A DNA stretch of 64,000 nucleotides, taken from the NCBI GenBank assembly GCA_001695595.3, contig MBPM02000101.1, positions 124,001 through 188,000 of the forward strand, read 5' to 3'. Source of the DNA: Plasmopara viticola (taxonomy: Eukaryota; Oomycota; Peronosporomycetes; Peronosporales; Peronosporaceae). Position 1 is the stretch's first letter, and every line of letters begins with the position of its first letter. Below, piece by piece: positions 51,978 through 62,929 of the stretch. The notes beneath the pieces are model-generated. The model was not told where the DNA came from and ran no database searches. It saw only the letters and a program-made list of their open reading frames with translations. Made by a program: the position numbers and the translations under genes.

Positions 51978-54694
51978 AGTTGATAAAGGCCTAAAACAAC
52001 CTTGTAGCATCTTTTTGAACCATAACTAATTTCTAGGTCGACTCACTCACGATTAACTTATACAATCGACGTTATGCGCTTTTAACGCATCTTGCTTGTG
52101 CTATAGTTGTGCAGGGGAGCCGTTACTTATGCCGCCTTGGTACGTATTCACTTTATACAGATTAGGTACGGGTGCTCTATAATACTCGTTAGGGTAAGAT
52201 TGTACATGATTGCGATATTAAAGTGTTGAAAATTGAATAATCTAGCTCGATATCTTATGGCCGCGACCTCAAACTTTAACGGTTGTAGGGTCCGGGGAAA
52301 GCCGCTCTGGTTACTATTCTATACAACACACTGCGCCCCCACGAAATCCCCCGATTTGGCGGGGACTTGGCTCTGTACTTGCTTAAAAATTGCTCGATGC
52401 ATAATCGTCAGTCTCAAATAGTAGTCTTGCAGTTTGATAATTCGTGGTGACTCGATTGCTTTTGGCAGCGGTAATTGCCACTTCGAGTTGACTAGTCTCT
52501 TGCTTGCACAGTATTTGCAAGATGATAATACCAGCTATGGCGAAGCTTTCGCAGAATCTTGCATCAAATTTAGTCGTAGAACCCACCAGGCGCTTTACAA
52601 ATTTGCCTTTACTTTCACCATTGTAATTGCCAAACTCAATTATCAAGTGGTCAGAATTTGCGATGATTGTTGAGGATAACAACAACCAACCCTCCACATT
52701 AACAACAAGCTTATCCGCACTACCTCAAAAGTTGACTTTGTATAAACATGGCAACGCTTCGCTTGTGACTACTATAAATGTCCAATATTCCGACTGGTAA
52801 GTTTCTTTCATACATCGAACATTCGTAAGCCCGGCGTCTTTATCTTTTCATAATACAAGCAAGTTATATTCTTTCGTTTAAGACAATTCTTTATGGCTAA
52901 AAATCTGTTTTTTGCTCGCAATGTGACAGATCTCGGATCAAGCATGTGGCTTCTTTTCACCCTTTTATAGTAACCCACCCATATAGTAGTTGTATAGTCA
53001 CTTATAAAATATCGTGTTAGCTTGTAAGCCAACTTGTATATTTCCAGAAGTGCATCCAAGTAGGCAAGCTCGTCACATAGCCGCTAGGAAGCAAACTGTG
53101 CATTTACTCCGCCATGGAACACAAAACTTAACGTGTCCGGATCACACGAAAATCTCCCAGATTGTAAATGCCACTAGCTACATACATTGCCACGCAAACT
53201 TCTGGTCAAAGAAGATTGCATTTCAAGTTTTTCTATTTCTTCAATTTGTCAAATCGTTTCACCATAAGATATCATAGTTTTGTTTCCTTGAGAACAAGTG
53301 TGCACGCAAACGGTGGCACCCGATCGATACTTTGAATAGATTATCATTGCGTTATTCTTATAAGATTTTTCCTTTGGACATGTAATAGGACTTCACGCTA
53401 GGTGGTTTTGCTCGATCTGTCGGGTGAGTGTAAAGTTTGAGAATCGTAGAAAGATACACTTACTTGGTGTTTGGCGTGTTTGTAGTGACGCTGCCGTCGT
53501 TGTGAAAGCTGTAGCGGATTCCGGTCGTATGGCTGTATCATCGACGCGCTAGCTGATAATTAGAAATATTTTAAATTGGATTTGATGACAGCGGTCTTAC
53601 AATGTGCGCCTTAGTTCTTAAATACGGTGGAAGCATCACAGCAGTATGGAGTGGCCGACCTGACGGGTGTTCGAATGGGTGTTTCTGTGGAGTACTCTGT
53701 GAAAGAGCTGCCCAATAAAATCTTAGACGTTTGAAATAATGGTGTGGCCTGGATCCGTGAGGTAGTTAGTGTGTCGCTGCCAACGACAAAGCCATGCATC
53801 CCTGCGTACAACAATTTGGCATGTGCCGAAGCCCCTTCCAATCTCTCTTGTTAGGACGGTGTGCGATATGGCTATAGGTAAGCTGTGTCAATAGACTTGT
53901 TCTTTCATAAAAAAATGTTTTATGGATGCCATCAATAGGGCCAAGGAGATTGCGCTGAATAGCCATGAGGACCAGGCTGACGCCCTCCGTGACTTGTACT
54001 GTAGAACACGATCGGAGGGATTCGGTAAAGAAGTGCAGGTGAATGATGCCAATTTATCAATTCGTAGAGCCGATCGTACACATCAACACCGCGATTCTCT
54101 CTCCTCCACGACGGGGAACGGAAACAGCCCTGTTGCCTTGCACGTACTTCTGGTTAATCACGAGGCTGAAGTCACCACATATACTAGGCGCTCCTTGTTC
54201 ATAGGATTCAGCCGAAAATCTTCTCAGCGCAGACCACGCTATTCTGCTACTGCTTTGATACATTGTGGATGACCGACATCCCGCTTGTAGTATCTTCCAC
54301 GCAGGTAATTGCACTGCACTCGTAAAGCGCGAGACGTTATACATACATATAATTTGTTCGTGAAGGGGACCGCGACAATTTACTGGCGGACTTAATTTCT
54401 TGAGGCAATTGACGCCAACATACCATTCACAATTTCGAAAAAAAATTTCTTGCTGCGAATTTAATGATGCTTTGCCATACTTTATGAAGTTGATCACTAC
54501 GGTGATCAAACCGAGTCCATGTTTCGAAAACTAAACACTTTTGAAAAGAATGGTGTCTGGCACCCTATTAGTAGTTATACCAGTTTCCATACTGAGATTT
54601 TTTTCGTAAAATTGAATTTTAAGTACGTCGGCCACTATCCACATCGCTGCACGCTTCATCGTCAGCTTGGTTTAATTGTAGCAGCTTTCTCATG
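51978..54694. other. Gene-poor stretch, no supported gene
   Basis: Several ORFs of 60-150 residues on both strands (for example 53922-54272 plus, 54057-54509 minus overlapping it, 52383-52697 minus) carry no recognisable motif and overlap each other. Around 53600-54270 the plus strand has codon-like texture with frame switches, so it may be an old pseudogene. Nothing else seen. Confidence 0.45.
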
Positions 54695-55801
54695 TTAGCT
54701 GCTTGATAGCATCATGACCTCTTCACCTATGGCAAATCCGTACTTCTCATTGAACGTTGCAATATCATCATACTTCGATCGACAGAGGTATAACTTCCGC
54801 TCGAGATGGTACATCAAGGGTGGCTTTATGTAATGAAACGCCACGCTATCTGGAGCAGCGCTCTCGTCTTGTGAGCGCAACCCACCAATATCCTCGTGAT
54901 ATTGCACGTACCAAAGAGTTGGATTAACCCACGTGGCAAAAACATGTCCTGGACCAAGGGCATGCCAGCGATCTCGACCACGATAATCTCTTGTATCCCA
55001 AACGTACACGTCATTCCACATCATGCAAAAGGATACACCGGCGTCCTCTGGTACTGTGCTACTCTCTTCATCCGACAAGCACGTTACTTCCGGTAATGAC
55101 TCGACAATCTTGTCGAGAAACAATCGATTCATGGCGTACCCCGCGCCTCCCGAATTGTATAACATTCGATTCCAGCGTGAATGCCACCGAGATCGCAAAG
55201 TTGCATTTTTAACGTAGAAGTCCAGTGTTTTCATGGGCATACTAAAGCGGTGTCCAAGTTGCATGGGCTCCCGATGAAATCGTTGTAAAATCTCCGGTCT
55301 TTTCAGATAAGCGCGCAAATTCTCGACAATGACGTACGTGTCGTCGTCGCACTTGTAGAACCAGTCGTAGTCATGGCGAAAATGACCGTACAAATGCCTC
55401 AGTGCCGCTCTTGTGCGCAGCCAAAGATGTTCGTGATCAGCGATGATATCAAGTGGCACCACGTCGAAGTGATGTTCCGCTGAAGTGTTTGCACCCACGA
55501 CGATCCGATCACTCACATTGCTGAAAAAGAGAAGGTGGTCACAACGTTGCCCCCACGTCTCTGCTACGGCTTGAACGCGTGTCGGATGCTGCGATGAATA
55601 TGTAATTGCGAAACAAAGGATACGTGGATACGCATTCTCGCGATGAATCTGCGCCGGCTCCGGTGTGACTTCGAGCAATTCAATCACCTGCCGAGCATTT
55701 TCGCGATCGAATGCACACAGCTCTTCTTTTGAAGGTGTTGGGACCGAGGATGCTTTAGCGGGCAAGACGAAGAAGACGAGTAGAAGAAGTAGCAGAAGCA
55801 T
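54695..55801 (-). CDS. GT31 beta-1,3-galactosyltransferase-like (C1GALT1-type)
   Basis: 368 residues. The N terminus MLLLLLLLVFFVLPAKASS is a signal anchor or signal peptide, so the catalytic part lies in the Golgi lumen. Typical family blocks: RILCFAITYSSQHPTRVQAV, ETWGQRCDHLLFFS, DWFYKCDDDTYVIVENLR with the DxD metal site at 151-155, YNSGGAGYAMNR and PEDAGVSFCM. This set matches core 1 beta-1,3-galactosyltransferase relatives (GT31), which add galactose to GalNAc or related acceptors on glycoproteins. The sugar used here is not proven. The frame is intact, and the length is usual for the family. Confidence 0.85.
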   Translation of the reverse strand: MLLLLLLLVFFVLPAKASSVPTPSKEELCAFDRENARQVIELLEVTPEPAQIHRENAYPRILCFAITYSSQHPTRVQAVAETWGQRCDHLLFFSNVSDRIVVGANTSAEHHFDVVPLDIIADHEHLWLRTRAALRHLYGHFRHDYDWFYKCDDDTYVIVENLRAYLKRPEILQRFHREPMQLGHRFSMPMKTLDFYVKNATLRSRWHSRWNRMLYNSGGAGYAMNRLFLDKIVESLPEVTCLSDEESSTVPEDAGVSFCMMWNDVYVWDTRDYRGRDRWHALGPGHVFATWVNPTLWYVQYHEDIGGLRSQDESAAPDSVAFHYIKPPLMYHLERKLYLCRSKYDDIATFNEKYGFAIGEEVMMLSSS

Positions 55802-56679
55802 GAGAAAACGAATGACAAAAGTGGAATCTTTGTAAAACTGAATATCCTACTAATATGAATAATCACTTTCTGCATGTACAAATTGTAACAAGTACGGTGC
55901 TTGACACAAATGAACACATTATTATGTCTTCTTAGTAATTGTCGCTAGCTTTTCAGTCTGAATCCAGCAACGTGTTTGCCGGCCGTAGAGAAGATCCGAC
56001 CGGGGATGTCTCTACCCTCTCTGAGAGAGATCTAAAAAAACAGATTCGAGCGGAGGGGCTAGTCGATTAACAATGAATCGAACTAATTGGAGATCGACAT
56101 AGGGATCATGCGGCCCCACTCTTCTTAAAATTGCCGTAAAAATATGGAGGCGAAGAAGAGACATAGATCGATCGGTTGCGAGACTTTTAAGTCTCTTGCG
56201 CGATGGACAGGCCACCTAAATTGCACTTGGGCCAATTGGGTGGTACCATTTCAAACGGATGTGAACGCCTATCTAGCAAGCTTATAACTGTCCATGCTAG
56301 CAGAAATGACCGACGGGATTCGCGACAAGTAAGAGCGAGCCGCAGCAGCCGATGGACGAAGAAGGCTTGTTTGATCAAACAGATGAGCAAGTGTGTCTCG
56401 CAGAATGTGAAGTGCAAGCAGCTCCTAGTTAGAAAAATCCTATTCCACCTGCTTGTTCACACTGGTATTTCAATAGTATCGTTGACCATGTTTTGACAAA
56501 TAGATCTTACTAATGCTTGCGAATTTTGTCTTTCCCATCCCCATCGGCATTTTCCATTCTCTTGCACCATCCTTGTTAAAGCAGTAATGTAATTTTTGAA
56601 TGGCAAATTTTTTTCTTAAAGATTTTGCTCTTACAGCAATAGTTAAAACAAAATTTCATATTCCTCTGATTGGCAAAGC
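55802..56679. other. Divergent intergenic region
   Basis: 878 bp between the GT31 gene (minus) and the TPR gene (plus). Overlapping ORFs at 56187-56417 and 56203-56496 are not supported. A 'ttcatattcctctgatt' segment 20-30 bases before the TPR start loosely resembles an oomycete initiator. Confidence 0.45.
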
Positions 56680-57564
56680 ATGGGAAAAAAGAAGCTCAAG
56701 CAGCGTTTAAAGCGTGATGTTCCAGCGTCGCCGCCGGGCCAAAGTTCCACCAAGAAGAAGCAGAAGACTCAGAAATCGATCAATAAACCCAAGACCGAAG
56801 TTGAGATTGAAACGCTCAGCTTTGACGACGCTTTCTCGGCCGGCTTAGCCTTCGAGCAACTAAAATCACTCGACGGAGCGTCAGCAGCTTTCCAGCGAGC
56901 TGTCGAATGTGATCCGAATCATTTAGAAGCGCTTGTCCATCTTGCAGACGTCCATTCAGCTGCTGGACGGACCAATGCGGCGCTTAAGTGCTACAAGCAG
57001 GCCAGTAAGCTGAATGACGGACAAGAAGACGCATCTGTATGGTTTCGACTGGGCTTAAATCATGCAGCAATGCTACAGCACATCCAGGCAATAAAAGCTT
57101 ACAAAAGGTCGTTGCAGCTTCTTGAAAAGCAATTGGAAGCAATTGGGAACTTAGATGACAAGGATGTGATGAAACCATACGGCGTCACGTTAGCGGCTCT
57201 TGCTGAGGCATTTGGTGAGCTTGGAGATCTCGAGTCTGCAGTTAAAGTGTATGAAAATGCTGTGGCAAAGTTTCCAGACAATGCAAACATGCGTTACAAT
57301 ATGGCAAACATGCTGTTGGCGAGAAGAGAAAGCATTGGCGACCACGCGTTTGATAGCGAGGTGGTGGAATGCCTGGAGCGAGCGATCCAGCTTGGTCCCA
57401 AAACACTTGAATTTGTTTCAGTTTTGGCTGAATACTTGGAGGGTCATGGCCAACATCCAGATCGTGTGCGTGAACTCAAGCTGTTGGCGAAAGAAGTAGC
57501 GAAAAGCGACGAGAGTAGGACAGAACAAGAGGACAAACGCGAAGAAGATGAAAGTGACGGATAG
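56680..57564 (+). CDS. TPR-repeat protein
   Basis: 294 residues. A Lys-rich head MGKKKLKQRLKRD and KKKQKTQKSINKPK (likely nuclear signal) is followed by at least five tetratricopeptide helix pairs between about 50 and 270, for example LEALVHLADVHSAAGRTNAA, VWFRLGLNHAAMLQHIQAI and YGVTLAALAEAFGELGDLES. The end is acidic and Lys-rich. TPR arrays bind other proteins; a specific partner cannot be named. It is convergent with the gene at 57608, 43 bp away. Confidence 0.82.
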   Translation: MGKKKLKQRLKRDVPASPPGQSSTKKKQKTQKSINKPKTEVEIETLSFDDAFSAGLAFEQLKSLDGASAAFQRAVECDPNHLEALVHLADVHSAAGRTNAALKCYKQASKLNDGQEDASVWFRLGLNHAAMLQHIQAIKAYKRSLQLLEKQLEAIGNLDDKDVMKPYGVTLAALAEAFGELGDLESAVKVYENAVAKFPDNANMRYNMANMLLARRESIGDHAFDSEVVECLERAIQLGPKTLEFVSVLAEYLEGHGQHPDRVRELKLLAKEVAKSDESRTEQEDKREEDESDG

Positions 57565-57607
57565 AAAGAATAGAGTAGACATTAATACACTACCAACTTT
57601 TGTTCAC

Positions 57608-58972
57608 TTATTGCCCAGAGTCATCATCATTTGGGACATGGTATTGAAGAGGACGCAGCGTCCAGCTGCGTTGATGGGTCAACACATCCAGCACGGGTTT
57701 CTCACGCTTAAACGCACTTATCCAATCCATCGCGAGCTTGACCACCGCGTTTAATGCGTTGCTATTTCCACTTTGCTCTGCTGTCAGAGCAACCCGCGCT
57801 TTGGCCTCGCGTCGTAATTTCTTAAACTTCGTGTCTGTGTACAATTGGGTCCAATGATTTGCGACCAGCTTGAGGTCCAAATGCTGCGATAACTCAGGCT
57901 CTAGCACCAAGTTAGACGAGCTCGTTTCGGCCTCAAGCACCAAACTCATAGCCGCCTTGTAATCTTCGTCCGCACCGTCAAAGAGCAAGAGTAAACTACG
58001 CAGGTCGCCTCGAAGCACATGCGCTTCAATCGCTTCGTAGGAATGGAGCGGCGCAAACGTCACGGCGATTTCACACGCGCGCAAAGCATGCTGCGTCACA
58101 GTGACGTCGTGGTTGGACGTCACGACACGGCGCGACAGTGTAGAGCACAAGTACAATCCTGTCCGAACGTGATCTGGAATCTGAAGATGTGAAGGAGAGA
58201 CTAGATGGTCCGAAACGCTGTCAGTTTTTCCACCACGGGTTACGTCTACAAGAGTCTCATTGTTCGTGTCGATCTTGGAGTTAATCGACCGCCACGCTAC
58301 CATCGAAAAGGCCCACGACGAGGTCGAATAGATCAGTGCTAATTGTACAAGGCTTACAATTACCACACTGGCCAGCACGAAGTTGTATAATGTATTTGGT
58401 GTCTTTTTCAACTTCACCCTCTTCCTTGTTTCCGGATGTGCTGGAGTGTCGATCGCAAAGCCAAATCTCGAACGAAACGCGGCATCTGCTCGTCTATACC
58501 GCTTCTCCCATTGACGTTTGTCCTCGTCAGTCTTCCACCATCTAGTGTCGTCGTTTGAATTTACGAGACTTTTCACTTTTTCATCTTGTAGCTCCTCGAA
58601 AGTAGCTGCAGCGACTTCTTCTTCGCTGGAAATACTATCGCAATCCTCTTCGCTTTCTGACGGTACGTAGTCGCTCTCGTCATCATCGCCCGTGTCTGGG
58701 AAAACTATTGAAAGGAAGGCAGCCATTACCCTACGCTTATGCAACTTAGGACGATGTATAATAGGTTCGTTTGCCTGTTGCGCGGTCAACGACATCGCTT
58801 TGTCGGACTTTATCTGCTCGTGTTGAGCCGGCATCAGCTGCTGCCGCTTCGAATCTAGTGACGTGGAGAACAATGCAGGGGTGAGAGGAAGAGGTCGCCA
58901 CGCATCTCCTCTACTGGGTAGGTAGTGGCGTCTGCCTCGGCCGACGGAGCTCGAGGCCGGAATCGTCAGCAT
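57608..58972 (-). CDS. Unknown single-pass membrane protein
   Basis: 454 residues, intact frame. An N-terminal basic region is followed by an acidic Ser-rich segment (about 94-120), a Trp/Arg-rich stretch (TRWWKTDEDKRQWEKRYRR), and one clear membrane segment at about 195-216 (FVLASVVIVSLVQLALIYST). The C-terminal ~230 residues are mostly helical by composition and include a segment (about 290-340) that could be a degenerate helical repeat. I do not recognise the family. The helical C-terminal part may face the lumen if the acidic part is cytosolic. Confidence 0.7.
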   Translation of the reverse strand: MLTIPASSSVGRGRRHYLPSRGDAWRPLPLTPALFSTSLDSKRQQLMPAQHEQIKSDKAMSLTAQQANEPIIHRPKLHKRRVMAAFLSIVFPDTGDDDESDYVPSESEEDCDSISSEEEVAAATFEELQDEKVKSLVNSNDDTRWWKTDEDKRQWEKRYRRADAAFRSRFGFAIDTPAHPETRKRVKLKKTPNTLYNFVLASVVIVSLVQLALIYSTSSWAFSMVAWRSINSKIDTNNETLVDVTRGGKTDSVSDHLVSPSHLQIPDHVRTGLYLCSTLSRRVVTSNHDVTVTQHALRACEIAVTFAPLHSYEAIEAHVLRGDLRSLLLLFDGADEDYKAAMSLVLEAETSSSNLVLEPELSQHLDLKLVANHWTQLYTDTKFKKLRREAKARVALTAEQSGNSNALNAVVKLAMDWISAFKREKPVLDVLTHQRSWTLRPLQYHVPNDDDSGQ

Positions 58973-59168
58973 ATGATGTGCTTATACTTTTTTTATCAGA
59001 GGAAGTGAGCTGACTTCTATCTTTGTGCCTAATTATTATTAAAACAACTCTCGGGGAATCGGGATAAGCTTATATTTAAGCCAATAAAAATAGCAAAATA
59101 GTGACGCCGGCATGCAGCTTATTCTATACAAGCGTCGTGGACTCTAAGTGCAGGCGAAGTGTCCAGCT

Positions 59169-59495
59169 ATGACACGTGGCAACCAGCGAGACACCGATCG
59201 TGCGGTGCGTACAGACATGCATCGTTTTTACTGCTGTGTTGTGTTAGTAGGCTTATGGGATTGGAGATTGAGTTGATTCCGTTCTACGTGTTGTGGTCAA
59301 CAGCGTGCCCAGGCTCGGCAAGCTAAGAATGCAAAGACAACGTCTCAAGGAAATCCGCTTGCTAAGCGTGAGGCCGATGCGAAAGCACTACAAGAAAAAA
59401 TTGCACGGAAGGCAGCAATGAAGGCTGAGGGCGGCGATGGTAAAGCTGACAATGGCAAGGTTGGCAAGAACGGCAAGCAGCAGAGGAAGAAATAG
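59169..59495 (+). CDS. SERF/4F5-like small basic protein
   Basis: Two exons, 59169-59204 and 59304-59495, intron 99 bp (GTGCGT...CAG). The product has 75 residues, begins MTRGNQRDTDRARAQARQAK and is rich in Lys, Ala and Gln, the hallmark of the small EDRK-rich factor family (start MTRGNQR). SERF proteins are intrinsically disordered, bind RNA and modulate protein aggregation. The 36-base first exon holds the diagnostic MTRGNQR and is supported only by splicing logic, but the fit is strong. Confidence 0.85.
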
Positions 59496-59679
59496 AGATG
59501 GGAGACGCGCAACAGGTGCTAGCTAGTCGCTGCTAAGTGTAAATGACTTTTATAATTAAAAGCGCTTTATTGGTGATGAAATGCATTTGCCAGCATGTTG
59601 GCTTGATGACGTGTTGTATAAATACGCTACTTTGGTCGACAAGTATATAGCAGTGAGGTAATGAAAAGAAAGCAACTTG

Positions 59680-60252
59680 TTACTCTAGTATGGCTCGAAA
59701 GTCTGCGAGGTTAACGCGACCGTCGCAATCAGCGTCTGCGCATGAGATGAGAATGTCCAAATCGTCTTCAGTCAGTGTACCGTAACCCAGTCGCTCGAAC
59801 ACATAGCGTAACATTTTCCGCGAGATGAAACCGGTTTCTGCCGGGTCGTACGCTTTAAAAGCTTCTGCTATTGGATCGAAATTTATAACATCGTTTGATA
59901 AAAGCAGCGTGCGGAGGTCTTCTTCTGTAAGGTCGCTCTCTTCGCCAAGTAAGAGATGCACGTTCTTAAGACTTGGGTCATCATAAAAAATGCCGAGTCG
60001 TGAGTGTAAATTGTCAAGTGTTACGCGACTTTTTTTTTCAATGTCGAGAAATTCAAACGCCATGTGGATTTGCTCGGGCGTCACGAGCACGCCACCGACT
60101 TCCTGCAACGTTTGAAAACAGATTAGTTACCACCTTGTGCAGTAAAATAACGGCCAGCATACATTTCTAAGTGGCACTTTGTCAATCTGAGAGTCTGGAC
60201 GTAGCAAACTTGAGGTTGTTCTCTTTCGAGCTGATCTCAGCTCGGTTGTCAT
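59680..60252 (-). CDS. Centrin/calmodulin-like EF-hand protein
   Basis: Two exons: 60163-60252 (30 codons, MTTELRSARKRTTSSLLRPD...) and 59680-60102, joined by a 60-bp intron (GTATGC donor, ctaat branch site, CAG). Total 170 residues, the usual centrin size, with a basic Ser/Thr-rich N-terminal extension also like centrins. EF loops: a degenerate one (DIEKKSRVTLDN), DPAETGFISRKM near 110 and DADCDGRVNLAD near 155, the last with good ligands at positions 1, 3, 5 and 9 but Asp at 12. It may act at basal bodies or in nuclear export complexes, as centrins do, but the divergence allows another EF-hand role. Confidence 0.75.
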
Positions 60253-60389
60253 GCTTTCTGCAATATATGCAATAAATAATACTCGACAAATCGTCAAGTG
60301 CTTTATTCTAAAAATACCTTGAAAGTAACTGCATTACTTCCCAAATAGTAGTGTTCGTTATCTCGTTTTTAATCAAAGCTTAAAATACG

Positions 60390-61686
60390 ATGATGGACCC
60401 AGCATTGTACGATGAGGATACCTACCGTGCCGAGCTGCAGCACAAAATGCGCATAAGTGAAACGATTGTGTATCAAGCAAAATTTGTACCAAAGAATTGG
60501 GCAGGTGACCAGACCGTGCTGGTGGCTGCAACGAGCTTGGGCTTGCTCCACGTCTACCTGCTCGACCCCATACTGAAGCCTTTTTATTGGGATCAAGTGG
60601 GACGCGGCGAGTCCGTTTTTTTATTAAAGTACATTTTGGACCCATTTTTTGACTATTTTGCTGTAGAATAACCGCAGCGCCAGGGCCGAACCTATCGTTC
60701 CAGGCGCACCCGACCCAAATTTACTCACTCCTCTTTGCTGGAGACGAAACAAACCCATTATTAATTAGGCAAGTTTATAAGTGTCACTGTATGGCAGTAA
60801 GCTCACAAGACTATTTCTCAATACTGACAGTGGAGGGGATGCGGACTTTCGCGTGTGGAAGTGGAAGGATATACTGGCAGCTGTGAAAGAGCCCATTTTA
60901 GCCAAGAAGCTGCACCCTGTTCATGTTGACCAATTGGAGCGTAAGACACTGGGAATTCGAGGAGCTCTTTTGCCAGCTTTTGAGATCAATGACATTGCGG
61001 TAAGCAAGACTACAGGACACTTGTTTTTGGCCGGAGGCGACAGCGTGGCACACGAGTGGGATGGAATGACACAGCAATTTACGCGTCAATTTAAAGGTCA
61101 TAAGGATTATCTGCATGCAGTGGGTCATTTGCAGCAGTCTCAAGAGCTGGTGACGGGTTCAGAGGATGGCACACTCGGTATTTGGGACGTGCGGCAGGAG
61201 CATAAAGTGGAGTTTTTGCGACCTCAACCTGCAACACTGTCGAACGAGTCGTTTTTGCCAAGTCTCTGGGTGGGTACAATAGCACACGATGATGCTGAAA
61301 TGTGGTTGGCTTGTGGTGGTGGCAGTAGCAAGCGTGCCCATGGCCGTGAAACGAACGATGGTTTTCTAGGCATGTGGCATCTCCCATCGCGTGTGCCCGT
61401 GCACTGCACCAAGACATCAAGTGATGTTCACGACCTCGTCTTTCACCATACGGAGCTATTAAGTGTGGGGAATGATGCGGGTCTAAAGAAGTGGAACCGT
61501 AGTTCTGGACAACTTCTTGCAGCAACTCGGTCGACGTGTCCGTCCTGCCTTTTTTGCGTAGTCGACCACGCCACGGACGTTATTGCTGTGGGTGGCACAG
61601 CTCCTGCTATTGACATTTACACAATGCCTGGTGTTGTGAGCTTTTCCTTGGTAGTAGAGGACGAGGCGAGCTCAAAAGCTCATTAA
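60390..61686 (+). CDS. WD40-repeat protein, THOC6-like
   Basis: At least three exons. Exon 1 starts at 60390 and includes LVAATSLGLLHVYLLDP (first WD-type blade). Exon 2 encodes NLSFQAHPTQIYSLLFAGDE and ends at 60768. Exon 3 is 60831-61686 with GGDADFRVWKWKDI, then FKGHKDYLHAVGHL, LVTGSEDGTLGIWDV and later blades. The order, the early 'QAH...IYSL' blade and the size (about 400 residues) recall THO complex subunit 6, which acts in mRNA export. The second intron (60769-60830, 62 bp) begins GC: attag|gcaagt...gacag. The first intron lies between about 60598 and 60686 and cannot be placed uniquely. Confidence 0.7.
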
Positions 61687-61767
61687 ACAAGAGAAATGTA
61701 TAAACATACGTATCTTGAGCATTCTTTTGCTTTCGAACGGTAGCTGAACCCAGTCAACCAGCCCTTC

Positions 61768-62750
61768 TCAGCGATTAAAGTCGTGTTTATCAATCACACG
61801 TTTCATCAGCTCATTTGAAGTAAACATGATGGCAACCGATGGGATCACTTTCATAAAATTCGGCACGAGACCCTTGTACAATCCGCGAGCCCCTTCCTCG
61901 CGAACAATTGTCCGAAGCCCATCTAAAGTATTCGTGTACTCTGTCGTACTATCGCGCATAGTGCTCAATTGAAAGCGACGTCGCAGAATGTCCAAGGGAT
62001 AGGCCGCTGTTTGGCCGAAAGCGCCTGCAAGTGCTCCACACGCGAGTAGATACATGGCATCAGGATCACCATTTTCATTGCGTGGTACAGTCGTACGAAG
62101 CGTATCAAAGACAGTGAAATTGAGCCCCACGTAGGGTACAATGCCCCACAATGTTGGAAATATGCCTTTATAAATGCCACGCCAACCTTCAACTCGTACC
62201 ACTGACGCAAGAACATTAAATACGCCAGTGTGTACGGTCTTCGCGAGTCCACCTTGCACTGTCAAGCGTGCCCGAGCCGCATCAAGTGGGTACGTGACAC
62301 AGACGGACACAACCCCAGCGATAGCACCACCGCAGAGCTTTTGAATTGATGTAAGCGTCTCGGCACCGTCAGAGACCAGCAGTGGTTTAAGCTTTTCAAA
62401 CGTGGCGAATTGAATGGCCACGTACGGGAATACGCGGACGCAGTTTGCACCATTTCCTTTAAAATAGCCACGCAATCCTTCTTCAACGTAGATCTGCTGC
62501 AGCGATTGACTCATGGTGCGGTATTTGACTGGAGCAGCGCCAGTGTCTGCTTTTCCTTTCTTCACGTAGTCTTGGACTTGTAGCAGAATTTTGAGTCGCT
62601 CTAATGGTGCCACTGCTGTACGGGACGCACAGCCAGCAACTAGAGGAATGAAAAGTAAAAGCGACCTAGTAAGAGTTTTGCACTAGCAGTATCATAAGGC
62701 TAAGACGTACTGCCACCACAGACGAGATTCTGAACATCTTTCTTGTCCAT
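61768..62750 (-). CDS. Mitochondrial carrier (SLC25 family)
   Basis: Two exons: 62711-62750 (MDKKDVQNLVCGG plus one base) and 61768-62639, 71-bp intron with GTACGT and TAG. The 303-residue protein has three repeats with the carrier signature Px[DE]xx[KR]: PLERLK, PLDAAR and PLDILR, each followed by the usual Gly-rich second half (GLRGYFKGNG, GWRGIYKGIFPT, GARGLYKGLVPN). The start of repeat 1 (GG-I-AGCASRTAVAPLERLKIL) resembles nucleotide or coenzyme A carriers such as SLC25A16/A42 and the ATP-Mg/Pi carriers. The exact substrate is not fixed. Inner mitochondrial membrane. Confidence 0.9.
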
Positions 62751-62929
62751 TGCAACATGGAGATCTACTCCATATACATACGATTCTAGCGCATAAAAAT
62801 ATACAAACAGACTCAGTGCAAATGGACGTTTAAAGGGTTATCATCGTATAGCCGATATGACGGGGTATTAACGTTGTGTAGTGAAAAAAGAATGTTTGTA
62901 CTTCGCAAGCTCTTCCTCTCGTTGCCTAT

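Noticed and set aside
53922..54509. Overlapping plus and minus ORFs (116 and 150 residues)
   Set aside because: They lie opposite each other, neither has a motif, and one cannot tell which, if any, is coding.
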